The notes under the pieces are model-generated. The model did no database searches. It was given only the letters and a program-made list of their open reading frames with translations, and was not told the origin of the DNA. From Bacteroidota bacterium (GTDB lineage: Bacteria; Bacteroidota; Bacteroidia; Chitinophagales; Chitinophagaceae), in contig JAEZGI010000063.1 in NCBI GenBank assembly GCA_023416995.1, positions 6,524-70,523 on the forward strand: a DNA stretch of 64,000 nucleotides, written 5' to 3'. Positions 1-9,290 of this stretch are shown piece after piece (the first letter of the stretch is position 1; each line of letters opens with the position of its first letter). The translations under genes and the position numbers were made by a program.

Positions 1-1205
1 AGCTCCAGTACACCTTTCACTTTGCCTTCGAACCGCAACGGAATAGCAACCACCGAACGCGGTCTTAATTCACCTGCAGCAAGGGTAATAATCATTTTGT
101 CTTCAGCCAGGCTATTCAGCACGCGTATTTTGCCGTCGACCGCAGCCTGGCCAGATAGTCCTTCATTTAAAGCTACCACGGTGCGGAGCGTGTTGCCCGG
201 CAGTGTAAAACCGCTAACAAGTCTGAGAGACTTATCTTCAGACGTAATGTAAAGTGCAGCAATCTGGCTGTCAGTATACGAAGCAACTGAATGCACAATG
301 GCATCACCCAGCTCATTGATGTCTTTCTCGCCAAGCATCTTATCGTTGAGACCTGCTATGCCGGCCTGTAACCACTCCTTCTCGGAAAGTTGATTGAAAG
401 ACGTTTCAAGAGAGGTTGCCATTTTATTGAGTGAAATCGAAAGATTGCCTAACCCATCATCGCCCTGGTCGTCTGCACGGACGGTATAATCGCCGGAGGA
501 AATTCTGTTTGCTATGTCGCGGATAAGTGTGATCCGCCGGTTCATTTCTACATCCTTCGCTTCGAGTTCTGCCTGCAGACGCGCCTTTCTGTCAAAATCA
601 TTATTAACGCGTACAAAGGATACAACAGTGATCAGCAATGACAATGCAGCTGCAATCACGATCAGGATAGGAGTGTAGCTGGAAAAAGCGGTTAACTCGG
701 CATTTTTATCCGCCAACAACTTTTGTGCACCGTTCTCCATATTTTGAACCTGGATCCTGATCTGATCCATATGTCGTCTGCCGGTTTCAAAATCTGCGGC
801 TGAAATGGTAAAACCCTGCCTGCGCATATCAATCAATCCCTGCAACGATTTCATTCGGTTCATCACCAGCGCTTTCAACGTGTCAGCATCCTCTCGTGCA
901 GAGTGATTGGGAGCTTCATTTTTAATTTTCGACAGATAAGCCAGCGCTTTTTCATAGCTGCCTTCATAAGGCGTTAAAAATTGCAGATCATTGGTCAGAA
1001 GATAACCCCGCTGCCCTGTCTCGGCATCTTTCAAAGTTGAGATGACACTGCGCAGATCACTGATCCTTTGATTTGTGATTTCTACTTCCTGCGCACTCGC
1101 AAGCAGGTTCTGAATACTCATGTACGATGCAACCGAACTGATAATAAGCAACAGTAATGACAAGCCAAAACTGATTATCAGGTTGCCCTTGAAATTGGAC
1201 TTCAT
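1..1205 (-). CDS. CHASE3-HAMP-GAF sensor protein (3' part cut by window edge)
   Basis: The reading frame opens with ATG at 1203-1205 and stays open to base 1, so only the first ~401 residues are visible. It starts MKSNFKGNLIISFGLSLLLL, a first membrane segment. A ~150-residue extracytoplasmic helical region of CHASE3 type follows (contains DAETGQRGYLLTN), then a second membrane segment near residues 180-205, a HAMP-like stretch (IRDIANRISSGDY), and a GAF domain from about residue 250 (motifs SQIAALYI and RSVVAIPLRFEGKVKG). In this family a histidine kinase core and often receiver domains follow GAF; that part lies outside the window. The gene sits 24 bp downstream of the receiver-PAS-kinase gene on the same strand, so the two are probably co-transcribed and could form one phosphorelay. 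The domain reading is confident; the full architecture is inferred. Confidence 0.82.
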   Translation of the reverse strand, partial: MKSNFKGNLIISFGLSLLLLIISSVASYMSIQNLLASAQEVEITNQRISDLRSVISTLKDAETGQRGYLLTNDLQFLTPYEGSYEKALAYLSKIKNEAPNHSAREDADTLKALVMNRMKSLQGLIDMRRQGFTISAADFETGRRHMDQIRIQVQNMENGAQKLLADKNAELTAFSSYTPILIVIAAALSLLITVVSFVRVNNDFDRKARLQAELEAKDVEMNRRITLIRDIANRISSGDYTVRADDQGDDGLGNLSISLNKMATSLETSFNQLSEKEWLQAGIAGLNDKMLGEKDINELGDAIVHSVASYTDSQIAALYITSEDKSLRLVSGFTLPGNTLRTVVALNEGLSGQAAVDGKIRVLNSLAEDKMIITLAAGELRPRSVVAIPLRFEGKVKGVLE

Positions 1206-1229
1206 TTATATAAATTTTACTTCTAGCAG

Positions 1230-2804
1230 TTAGTCATAAGTCTGCCTGAGAGGCAATATGATGATGAAACAGGCACCCTTGTTTTCCTCACTTCGGGCCG
1301 TTATGATGCCGTTATGTTTATCAACAATTTTTTTGACGATGGCCAGGCCAATGCCGGTTCCCTCGTAATCTTCTTTTGAATTAAGCCGCTGAAAGATCGT
1401 AAAGATCTTATCCAGGTAAACCTCGTCAAAACCGATCCCATTGTCACTGATGCTGATTCTTGTATACTTTCCTCCCGGTACTACCTTTGCGTCAATCGAT
1501 TTGGCTTCAACCGGCTCCGCATGAATCCTGATCACGGGGTCTACATCTTTTCTGGAGAACTTAAGTGCATTCGTGATAATATTCTGGAACACCTGTCTTG
1601 CCAATCCAGGTATCACTTCAACTTTCGGAAGCCCTTCAACAGTGATTGTAGCATTTTTTTCTATTACCAGCAGTTCCAGGTCGGCTAAGATCTCATCGGT
1701 GATATTCTTGAGATCAGTTTCGACAAACTGGCCCCCACCTGATAAACTGGAATAACTCAGCAGGTCGTTGATAAGACTGGTCATTCTTTCCGACGACAGG
1801 ATAATCCTGTTGAGATAAGACAGCGCATCGGGGTTATCGAGAAAATGTTTATCCCTTACCAGTTTGCTAAACACCTGGATTTTACGAAGGGGTTCTTTAA
1901 GATCGTGAGAAGCTATCGATGCATACTGCTGCAAATCGTGATTGCTTGTTTCAAGTTCGAAGTTGATTTTTTGCAGCTCCCAGGTCCGCTGAAGCACCCT
2001 TTGCTCAAGCAGTTGGTTGGCCATCCGCTGTTCGTGAATATCAGTGAACACCCCAACCCATTTGGAAACAGAGTTGTCGTTAATAATGGGTGTCATATTC
2101 AAAAGATGATGGCGGTAATTGGAACTGCCTACGGGCCTTATACTTATTTCAACCTGCAATTGTTTGCCGCTTTTAATTGCCTTTTGAAGACAGTATTCGA
2201 CCGTGAGTCCGGCCGGGTCTGATTGCGGGAAAACGTCCTTGCTTTCGGTATAATTATACCAATGCTGATTCGCGAATTCAATGTCGCCTTTGTGATTTGT
2301 AGTAAAAGCAACCTGGGGAATGGATTCAAGGATCGATCGCAGTTCTTCCACATTCTGTGAAAGTTTCAGCTCCGCCTGTTTACGGAATTCGATTTCTGTT
2401 TTTAAAACCCGGTGGATTTCGTTTAGCTCCCTTGCCTGTTCAGAAAGCCTGTAAAAGCTTTTAACTTTCAGCAACAGCAGATCAGGATCAAAAGGTTTGG
2501 TTACATAATCGATCCCTCCTGAACTATATCCACGGGTGATGAATTTTTTGTCGGTGTTTACGGCAGACAAAAATATAATCGGGATGTCTTTTGCTTTGCT
2601 ATGACCGGAAACGGCTTCCGCAACCTCAAAACCGTCCATTCCCGGCATCTGAACGTCCAGGATTATAAGGGAGTAGGAAGCTTTCAATATTTTTTTCAGA
2701 GCCTCTTCCCCGGACATTGCTGAATCCACCCTGAAGTTGTGAAGTTCAAGCAAGCTTTTGAGAGAAAAGATATTCTCCTTTTTATCGTCTACGATCAGGA
2801 TCAT
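1230..2804 (-). CDS. Response regulator receiver-PAS-histidine kinase
   Basis: Two-component protein of 524 residues. Residues 1-120 form a receiver domain with acidic pocket D6/D7, phosphoacceptor D50 (LIILDVQMPG), S80 and K103 (VTKPFD). A coiled linker follows, then a PAS domain (about 150-270). The HisKA dimerisation domain has an H-box with H300 (ASHDLKEPLRK). The HATPase domain shows an N-box (NIITNALKFSRKD), G1 (DNGIGFDEVYLDKIF) and G2 (GTGIGLAIVKKIVDKHNG). There is no membrane segment, so it is cytoplasmic. With the receiver at the N-terminus and a kinase behind it, it can accept a phosphoryl group from another kinase and pass or modulate a signal. Its likely partner is the CHASE3 sensor 24 bp downstream. 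No DNA-binding domain is seen. Confidence 0.9.
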   Translation of the reverse strand: MILIVDDKKENIFSLKSLLELHNFRVDSAMSGEEALKKILKASYSLIILDVQMPGMDGFEVAEAVSGHSKAKDIPIIFLSAVNTDKKFITRGYSSGGIDYVTKPFDPDLLLLKVKSFYRLSEQARELNEIHRVLKTEIEFRKQAELKLSQNVEELRSILESIPQVAFTTNHKGDIEFANQHWYNYTESKDVFPQSDPAGLTVEYCLQKAIKSGKQLQVEISIRPVGSSNYRHHLLNMTPIINDNSVSKWVGVFTDIHEQRMANQLLEQRVLQRTWELQKINFELETSNHDLQQYASIASHDLKEPLRKIQVFSKLVRDKHFLDNPDALSYLNRIILSSERMTSLINDLLSYSSLSGGGQFVETDLKNITDEILADLELLVIEKNATITVEGLPKVEVIPGLARQVFQNIITNALKFSRKDVDPVIRIHAEPVEAKSIDAKVVPGGKYTRISISDNGIGFDEVYLDKIFTIFQRLNSKEDYEGTGIGLAIVKKIVDKHNGIITARSEENKGACFIIILPLRQTYD

Positions 2805-2878
2805 TACTGAAAAATGAATTGATTCGAAAAAATTTGAGAATCAGGCGAATATACGCAAATCAGGTGTTGAATCTGGCG

Positions 2879-5800
2879 TTAACTGAATAGGTATTCCACA
2901 TCTGCCCTGGTCAAACTCTTCACAAATCCTTCGTCATCAGTAATCAGATCGCGCGCAAGCAGCCGTTTCCTTTCCTGTAACTGTAAAATTTTGTCTTCAA
3001 TAGTATCCTTACAAATCATCCGGTAAGCAAAAATGTTTTTTGTCTGCCCGATGCGATGGGTACGGTCTATCGCCTGCTGTTCAACGGCCGGATTCCACCA
3101 TGGATCCACGATATACACATAGTCCGCGGCCGTGAGGTTAAGACCGACACCTCCTGCTTTGAGCGATATGAGAAACACACGGCAGTTTTCATCATTTTGA
3201 AAACGTTTAATCGCTTTCTCCCTGTCCACTGCGGTAGTGCTTCCATCAAAATATTCGTAATCAACTCCCAGCTCCGTAAGTTTTGCACGGATCAGCGCAA
3301 GCATACCCAGAAACTGTGAAAATATCAGGGCCTTGTGGTTGCCCATGTTTTCTGTCAGCTCACGACCTATCTCTTCCAGTTTTATCGAGTGATTCGGGAA
3401 CTTTTCCTGTTCATTAAGAATAGCCGGCGAATCACAGATCTGGCGCAGTTTCATGAGACCCTGCAGGATGGTCAGTTGTGAACGCTGAATACCTTGCTGC
3501 TCGATGGTTCCGAGAATTTTGTCACGGAAATCATTCCGGTAAGCGTCATATATGTTACGCTGCTCATCTTCCATCTCACAATACAGAATCGTTTCGACTT
3601 TTTCAGGAAGATCTTTTGCGACCTGCTCTTTTGTGCGACGCAGGATAAATGGATATAACAATTTCCGTAAATGATCCTTACGATCAGGTTCACCAAACTT
3701 GTCGATAGGGATGGAAAATTCCTGGCGGAAAAACTCAATGCTGCCCAGCATGCCGGGGTTGAGAAAGTTCATCTGTGCAAATATGTCGAACGTATTGTTC
3801 TGCAGCGGTGTACCACTCAAACAAAGACGGTTACGGGTGTTCAGCAAACAGGCCGCTTTGGTTACCTTACTTGCGGGGTTTTTGATCGCCTGCGATTCAT
3901 CGAGTATCACATAATCGAACGGAACATCAACGATCATCTTGATATCACTTCTTAAGGTGCCGTAAGTGGTGATAACTATGTTCGCATTCATGAACACCGA
4001 CTTGTCGCGGGTACGTTCACCACCATGATGAATCAGGTAGGTGATATCAGGAGTAAATTTTTTGATTTCATTTTCCCAGTTAAACATCAGCGTGGTAGGA
4101 CAAACAACCATTGCATTCAACTTACCGTGTTTCTTCAGGTAATAATGCATATAGGTTAGTGTCTGCACGGTTTTACCAAGACCCATGTCATCTGCCAGGA
4201 TACCTCCCCAGCCAATTTCCTGCAGGTAATTCAACCAGTAATATCCATGTTCCTGGTATGGGCGCAATGTACTGCGGAGATGATCCGGAACGGGTATCTC
4301 TGCGATTTTGTTGAAGTTTCGCAGGGTTTCGTATTTCTCTTCCAGTTTGATAACCAGCTCTTCTTCGCTGCGGTTATCGTACAACTCGTCGATCACACTC
4401 ATGTGATATTTTGACAAGCGTAGCTGGTTCTGTTTTCCTTCACCCACACGGAACAGCAGTGAATACTTTTTTATCCATTCTTCAGGCAGGATACCTAAGG
4501 TGCCATCGGTAAGCTGAACAAACTGCTGCCGGTTCGCCAATGCTTTTTTTACATCCGCTATCGTCACTTTCTGGTCGCCAAAAACAATATCCACACGGGC
4601 ATCGAACCAGTCAGTATTGCTGCTGATGTGAATTTTGGTTTGAGGTTTCGCGGTGTTGAAACGGAAATTTTTCAGCGCCTCAAAACCATAAACCGGCACT
4701 TTCATTTCTTTCATCGCATCGATGAAGAGGAAAAACCAGTTGTTCTTTAATACATCGGTTCCCTTGAGTGCAAGTTGTTCCGCGCCGTCGGGCCGTATAA
4801 AATTGGAATGAAGTGCTTCCAGTTTTTGTAGAAACTGGCCTTCTTTTTCTTTATCACGGTGAACGGCGAGCACCCTGTCGCCATCAGGAATTATCAACTC
4901 ATCCTTGCCACCCGGTTTGGTCTGAAAACCTTTGTAAGAAAACAACGGCTGAAACACCAGGTAATCTCCTTTCTCCTGTAGTTGTATTCTTTTTTCCGGA
5001 TCGCCATCTTTCACCTCGCTGATGAGACCGGAACCAAATTCAACCTGGTATTCGCGGGTAAGCGGCAATATAAAAGTCTGCAACTGCTCCTGCCAGTTGG
5101 ATTTCGAGATACTGATTTTACCTTTTGAGACAAAACGGTCAACGAGCATCACGTCTTCGGGCCGTTCCCAGAGATATAGATTTTCATTGTAGAAAAACAG
5201 CAGGCTACTGTTGATTTCATTATCGGTTATCTGTGCATGCTGACCACTTACTTTCACCCAGCATTCAACCTGGTAATCTTTTCCGGTAGATTCTACCTTG
5301 AAATAGGGGCGTATGAGGTCCGTTACCACCCCGATATTGCGGAGGTTGTCTGTTTTGAACGCTTTTTTATCTGCAAGCTGATAAACGAATGGACTGGCAG
5401 CGATATCTGCAAGCAGTTTTTTAAGCTTTGGATGGAGGTATTCCACCATCAATGCCTTTGTTTCTTCAGGCAGGTCGTCTTCTTCGTGATGAATGATGTT
5501 TTCCCAGATGCCGCTGAAAGGTGAATTGCGGTTTAGATATTTAGTGATTTCCGACTCCTGCATTTTGCGGAGTGGTGCAATCAGTTGACGGTCGTTTTCG
5601 TTGTATAATTCAGCGTTTACGAATTTCGCGAGATCAAGCTTCTCAACCTTACCTGCGTATCCCGTAACTGCTTCGTTTGACTCGCCGGTGATGGCGTCAA
5701 CACCAAAACCCGGGTAGGCTTTATGATTGAAGTTGAAAACCACCCCCAATCGCTGGGCGGGGACCTCTTCGGTTTCTGAGACTGTTGTGTCAACACCCGG

Positions 5801-6646
5801 CGCAATGCCTGGTATCACCTCTTCGCGTGGTTTAGATTTACCTGCATCCTGAGGTGAGATCCTTTTGATACTGGTATCAAGCAAACGAAGGAACGGTTTT
5901 CCTTCCTTGTAAGTGAATTCGAATTTGCCTGTGAGGTCGTCATCAAGTGAGTACCCGTACATTTCCAGCAACTTGTTTTTTTCTTTATCCCAGTTGCGGA
6001 TAGTATCAAAATAGTAGGATCCGAACTTTTTAAGCAACTGCAGGAACACAATCACTTTTGGAAGACATAAAGGATGTTGTGTATCGGGGTAGTCGCAGCT
6101 GGTATCAAAATTTCTTTCTTCGTTTTTTCGGATCACCACTTTGTATGCTACGCCGTCAAGATCAACCACTGCCTTAACGACCTCGTCTTTAGCAGATTCG
6201 ATCACCGCCTTGTTGTTTACCAGGTATTCTTCTGCAGCCTGGTATGTTTCCTGTGAACAAAGCAAACGGATCGACTTGTAATCAATATACTTCATCTTGA
6301 TTACTGTATGGCGCTGATCGTATTCGATCTTTTCTGCCTTCAGCTGATTACGGTCGAGCATTTCCTGGAGCTGGATCAGGGCAGCAGCTTCATGTCGGCA
6401 AATATCACCGAGATTATAAGGGCAGGCACATCTAAGCGAAAGCGTTTTCGGATCCTTAAACTTCTGGATGTTTACTTTATAGTAAGTAGAATAACTATCA
6501 TCTTTAACCCTGAATGTTACTGAATCGAGCAGTTCGTCATAATCCACCAGTTCTACATAGCCGATCGCATGTATTTTCTTCCCCCGGCGGATCACTTCAT
6601 CAGTACCATTCGTGTATACATACTTAATTAAATGGGGTAAGGCCAA
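2879..6646 (-). CDS. SWIM zinc-finger SNF2-family helicase/ATPase
   Basis: 1255-residue SNF2-family DNA translocase. Near the N-terminus is a SWIM zinc-binding motif with C73, C75, C83 and H85 (CACPYNLGDICRH). A long middle region follows, as in bacterial SWIM/SNF2 proteins. The C-terminal third is the ATPase: Walker A in LADDMGLGKTVQTL near residue 824, DESQ box near 915 (VILDESQAIKNP), and motifs V/VI in the helicase C lobe (VDPWWNPAVEQQAIDRTHR, GQTKNIFAYR). Such proteins remodel protein-DNA complexes and are related to RapA/HepA-type ATPases; the exact substrate is unknown. It stands alone between the sensor genes and a divergently transcribed peptidase. A TACTTTTG -7 element lies ~110 bp upstream. 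Confidence 0.92.
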   Translation of the reverse strand: MALPHLIKYVYTNGTDEVIRRGKKIHAIGYVELVDYDELLDSVTFRVKDDSYSTYYKVNIQKFKDPKTLSLRCACPYNLGDICRHEAAALIQLQEMLDRNQLKAEKIEYDQRHTVIKMKYIDYKSIRLLCSQETYQAAEEYLVNNKAVIESAKDEVVKAVVDLDGVAYKVVIRKNEERNFDTSCDYPDTQHPLCLPKVIVFLQLLKKFGSYYFDTIRNWDKEKNKLLEMYGYSLDDDLTGKFEFTYKEGKPFLRLLDTSIKRISPQDAGKSKPREEVIPGIAPGVDTTVSETEEVPAQRLGVVFNFNHKAYPGFGVDAITGESNEAVTGYAGKVEKLDLAKFVNAELYNENDRQLIAPLRKMQESEITKYLNRNSPFSGIWENIIHHEEDDLPEETKALMVEYLHPKLKKLLADIAASPFVYQLADKKAFKTDNLRNIGVVTDLIRPYFKVESTGKDYQVECWVKVSGQHAQITDNEINSSLLFFYNENLYLWERPEDVMLVDRFVSKGKISISKSNWQEQLQTFILPLTREYQVEFGSGLISEVKDGDPEKRIQLQEKGDYLVFQPLFSYKGFQTKPGGKDELIIPDGDRVLAVHRDKEKEGQFLQKLEALHSNFIRPDGAEQLALKGTDVLKNNWFFLFIDAMKEMKVPVYGFEALKNFRFNTAKPQTKIHISSNTDWFDARVDIVFGDQKVTIADVKKALANRQQFVQLTDGTLGILPEEWIKKYSLLFRVGEGKQNQLRLSKYHMSVIDELYDNRSEEELVIKLEEKYETLRNFNKIAEIPVPDHLRSTLRPYQEHGYYWLNYLQEIGWGGILADDMGLGKTVQTLTYMHYYLKKHGKLNAMVVCPTTLMFNWENEIKKFTPDITYLIHHGGERTRDKSVFMNANIVITTYGTLRSDIKMIVDVPFDYVILDESQAIKNPASKVTKAACLLNTRNRLCLSGTPLQNNTFDIFAQMNFLNPGMLGSIEFFRQEFSIPIDKFGEPDRKDHLRKLLYPFILRRTKEQVAKDLPEKVETILYCEMEDEQRNIYDAYRNDFRDKILGTIEQQGIQRSQLTILQGLMKLRQICDSPAILNEQEKFPNHSIKLEEIGRELTENMGNHKALIFSQFLGMLALIRAKLTELGVDYEYFDGSTTAVDREKAIKRFQNDENCRVFLISLKAGGVGLNLTAADYVYIVDPWWNPAVEQQAIDRTHRIGQTKNIFAYRMICKDTIEDKILQLQERKRLLARDLITDDEGFVKSLTRADVEYLFS

Positions 6647-6753
6647 GCGTTTTCGATTTTAATGGTTTAATGAGCCGCCGGCCTTTGTCGTAAGTAGCGC
6701 CGGTGGCAGTTTAACCGGCCTTTCCTGATAAAGGTTCAGGCAGGGCCAATTGG

Positions 6754-6761
6754 CAAAAGTA
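6754..6761 (-). promoter_or_regulatory. Bacteroidota -7 element upstream of the SNF2 gene
   Basis: Read on the minus strand this is TACTTTTG, matching TAnnTTTG. It would give a leader of about 100 nt before the start at 6646. The leader can form a G+C-rich hairpin (GCCGG against CCGGC, around 6670-6720). No clear -33 TTG was seen at the normal distance. Confidence 0.4.
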
Positions 6762-6814
6762 AAGGAAAAAAATCGAGGAAACCCGCCTGAAAAAGAGATT
6801 TCTCTATTTAACAA

Positions 6815-6844
6815 TTGGTATAGGCTTTGCCAAATGTACCTTTG
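6815..6844 (+). promoter_or_regulatory. Promoter of the M28 peptidase gene
   Basis: TTG at 6815-6817, 19-bp spacer, then TACCTTTG at 6837-6844. This matches the Bacteroidota primary sigma consensus (TTG-N19/20-TAnnTTTG). The predicted transcription start near 6851 gives a ~29-nt leader to the ATG at 6880. Confidence 0.65.
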
Positions 6845-6879
6845 CCGCCATCGGTGTCTCCCGGATTAAAACTGAACTT

Positions 6880-8529
6880 ATGACCCAAAGGATTTCTTTT
6901 CTGTCGATTGCCCTGCTCCTCGTGTTTTCTGCTTCTGCCCAAAAATTAAAAAAAGCCGACAAAGCTGTTATTGCAGCTCTTAAAGCGCATGTTACTTACC
7001 TGGCAGACGACAAACTCGAAGGCAGAAGAGCAGGAACCCAGGGTGAGAAGCTGGCCATGGAATATATCAGTAAACAGTTTGCCGGCGCCGGTCTTACGCC
7101 AAAAGGCGAAAACGGTTGGTTCCAGCAATTTGATATTTACGACGGCAAGCAGGTGAATGAGGCAACCCATCTGCTGGTGAATGGTCATGACCTGAAACTA
7201 CATGCTGAATACTTTCCACTTGCATTCAGTCCGAATTCAACCACCAATGCTGTTGTAGAGATGGCGCTCGCAGAAAGCGGTGGTCCATGGTTCCTGGATA
7301 TTGCCGAGCTTCTTGAGAAAAACAAAGACAATCCACATTTTGACCTGGAAGGCGAATTGCGCACGCGGGCAAACCAGGCCGCAGAAAAAGGTGCAACCGC
7401 TTTAATGGTGCATAACCATGCCGAAACAACAAATTTGCTTAAGTTTCAACCGCAGGATCGGTCGCCTCTTGCAAAGATTCCGGTGATCTATATTACCCGC
7501 GCAGCCATGTTGCAATATTTCAAGGACCAGGATGCATCTTACGATGTTCAGCTAAAAACCGACATCGGTAATAAAACAAGAACCGGTAATAATGTGATCG
7601 GCTTCATCGATAACGGTGCGCTAACCACGATAGTGCTCGGCGCTCATTATGACCACCTGGGTTACGGCGAAGACAACAATTCAATGATCCGGAACTCCAC
7701 CGAAAAATTGATTCACAATGGCGCAGACGATAATGCCAGTGGTACCGCAGCTTTAATTGAAATGGCAAAACTGCTGAAGAAGTCGAAGGTCAAAACCAAC
7801 AACTATCTCTTTATTGCTTTTTCAGCGGAGGAACTCGGTTTAAACGGATCAAAATATTTTACTGAGCATCCTACTGTTGATCTGTCGGGTATCAACTTCA
7901 TGATTAATATGGATATGGTTGGAAGGCTCAACGACACCACCCGCGCACTCACGGTAGGAGGATATGGCACCTCGCCCGTTTGGGGAGAAGTGCTTGGTTC
8001 ACTGAAACCAAAATACCTGACAATCAAGTTTGATTCAAGCGGCACCGGACCCAGCGATCACAGTTCTTTTTACCGGAAGGACATACCAGTACTTTTTCTG
8101 TTCACCGGGTTGCACACTGACTATCATAAACCTTCGGATGATGCGGATAAAATCAATTACGATGGCCAGCTACAGATAATCCGATACCTGGAACAGGCAG
8201 TTGAAGCAACTGCTAAAAAAGGTAGACTTGCTTTTGCAAAAACCCGCGAGCAACAAACAACTACTACTGCCCGCTGGTCGGTATCGTTGGGTATAATGGC
8301 TGATTATACTTTCAGCGGCACAGGAATCAAGGTGGATGGCGTCACTGATGACCGTCCCGCTAAAAAAGCCGGTATTCAAACAGGAGATATCATCCTCCAA
8401 CTTGGTCAGTTTGAAACAAGCTCCATGGAAAAATACATGCAGGCCTTAAGCAGCTTCAAGAAAGGTGATAAAGCAAAAGTTAAAGCAAAACGCGGAACTG
8501 AGGTTTTGGAAGTAGAAGTTGTATTTTAG
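6880..8529 (+). CDS. Secreted M28 family metallopeptidase with PA and PDZ domains
   Basis: 549 residues with a signal peptide ending near ASAQ (residue ~21). Acts outside the cytoplasm as a zinc aminopeptidase or carboxypeptidase-like enzyme. The M28 core carries the expected metal ligands: H256 in GAHYDHLGYG, Asp in NGADDNASG, the Glu pair in AFSAEELGLNGS, Asp in NMDMVGRL and a C-terminal His in GLHTDYHKPSDD. A PA-type insert lies between the N-terminal helix region and the catalytic core (about 90-230). The last ~90 residues are a PDZ domain (DDRPAKKAGIQTGDIILQLG). This M28-PA-PDZ layout is common in Bacteroidota. It precedes the IPExxxVDY gene by 23 bp and may be co-transcribed with it. 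The peptide substrate cannot be read from sequence. Confidence 0.92.
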   Translation: MTQRISFLSIALLLVFSASAQKLKKADKAVIAALKAHVTYLADDKLEGRRAGTQGEKLAMEYISKQFAGAGLTPKGENGWFQQFDIYDGKQVNEATHLLVNGHDLKLHAEYFPLAFSPNSTTNAVVEMALAESGGPWFLDIAELLEKNKDNPHFDLEGELRTRANQAAEKGATALMVHNHAETTNLLKFQPQDRSPLAKIPVIYITRAAMLQYFKDQDASYDVQLKTDIGNKTRTGNNVIGFIDNGALTTIVLGAHYDHLGYGEDNNSMIRNSTEKLIHNGADDNASGTAALIEMAKLLKKSKVKTNNYLFIAFSAEELGLNGSKYFTEHPTVDLSGINFMINMDMVGRLNDTTRALTVGGYGTSPVWGEVLGSLKPKYLTIKFDSSGTGPSDHSSFYRKDIPVLFLFTGLHTDYHKPSDDADKINYDGQLQIIRYLEQAVEATAKKGRLAFAKTREQQTTTTARWSVSLGIMADYTFSGTGIKVDGVTDDRPAKKAGIQTGDIILQLGQFETSSMEKYMQALSSFKKGDKAKVKAKRGTEVLEVEVVF

Positions 8530-8552
8530 TTCTATCAAATATTCAACGCCTT

Positions 8553-8996
8553 ATGTCGAAGTATAAACTCGCAACGGGCGATCTTACAGAAACGTTTTTT
8601 GAAGACGCCAGTATACTGGGCCTGGTAGCACCCGTTAGTGATTACCAGATGTGCTGGCATTTGAACAATGCACTTTGTTTTGATTTCAGGAACAATCCTG
8701 ATCTCACCGTGCCCCTCCGGAAAAAAAACCTGGATACCACCTTTTATTTCCGCGTGGCCGAATACAGAGAACGATACACTTCACTGGCACACTATTTATA
8801 CAATAACCAGTTCGCCGGGGAACAACTGCTCCCGGAATTCAAACAATTGGATTATGTATGGTTAATGAAAGGTGATATGATCCCGGATTCACATCTTAAT
8901 AATCTTGCGGAAATAATAAATGCGATCAGTTGTGTGAGAATGGTCATCCAGATTGCGCCGCAGTCTATCAAAAACAAAAATCACCTCATCTTCTAA
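8553..8996 (+). CDS. IPExxxVDY family protein
   Basis: 147-residue soluble protein without signal peptide. The name-giving motif is present as LLPEFKQLDYVWLMKGD (residues ~92-108; first residue Leu rather than Ile, Leu for Val). Size and the N-terminal DLTETFFEDASILGLVAP region agree with this Bacteroidota family, whose function is unknown. It lies between the M28 peptidase and the pterin dehydratase, 10 bp before the latter's preferred start. Confidence 0.78.
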   Translation: MSKYKLATGDLTETFFEDASILGLVAPVSDYQMCWHLNNALCFDFRNNPDLTVPLRKKNLDTTFYFRVAEYRERYTSLAHYLYNNQFAGEQLLPEFKQLDYVWLMKGDMIPDSHLNNLAEIINAISCVRMVIQIAPQSIKNKNHLIF

Positions 8997-9006
8997 ATCT
9001 GTCTTT

Positions 9007-9252
9007 ATGTGGAAAGAAGAAAATAATTCCTTAGTGAAGAAATTTGTGTTTGAAGACTTTTCTGAAGCCTTTGCCTTTATGACAAGGGTGGCCCTTGAGG
9101 CAGAGAAAATGAATCACCATCCTACCTGGTCTAACACCTGGAATGTCGTTGAGATCCGGTTAAATACCCATGATGCCGGCAATTCAATAACCGCAAAAGA
9201 TCATTTGCTCAGCAAGAAGATTGACGCCATTACCGAAAGTTCAAAGAAGTAA
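9007..9252 (+). CDS. Pterin-4a-carbinolamine dehydratase (PCD/DCoH)
   Basis: Dehydrates 4a-hydroxytetrahydrobiopterin, the recycling step for pterin cofactor used by aromatic amino acid hydroxylases. The PCD signature is complete: E-x3-HHP-x5-W-x9-H-x9-D, read as EKMNHHPTW ... W ... THDAGNSITAKD. I chose the ATG at 9007 (MWKEENNSL, 81 residues) over the TTG at 8953, because the longer form overlaps the preceding gene by 44 bp and adds a Ser/Lys-rich tail atypical of the family. No phenylalanine hydroxylase is in the window, so the partner is unknown. Confidence 0.9.
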   Translation: MWKEENNSLVKKFVFEDFSEAFAFMTRVALEAEKMNHHPTWSNTWNVVEIRLNTHDAGNSITAKDHLLSKKIDAITESSKK

Positions 9253-9290
9253 CCGAGCACCCTCCTTTTTCACCTCTAAATACAGTTCCG

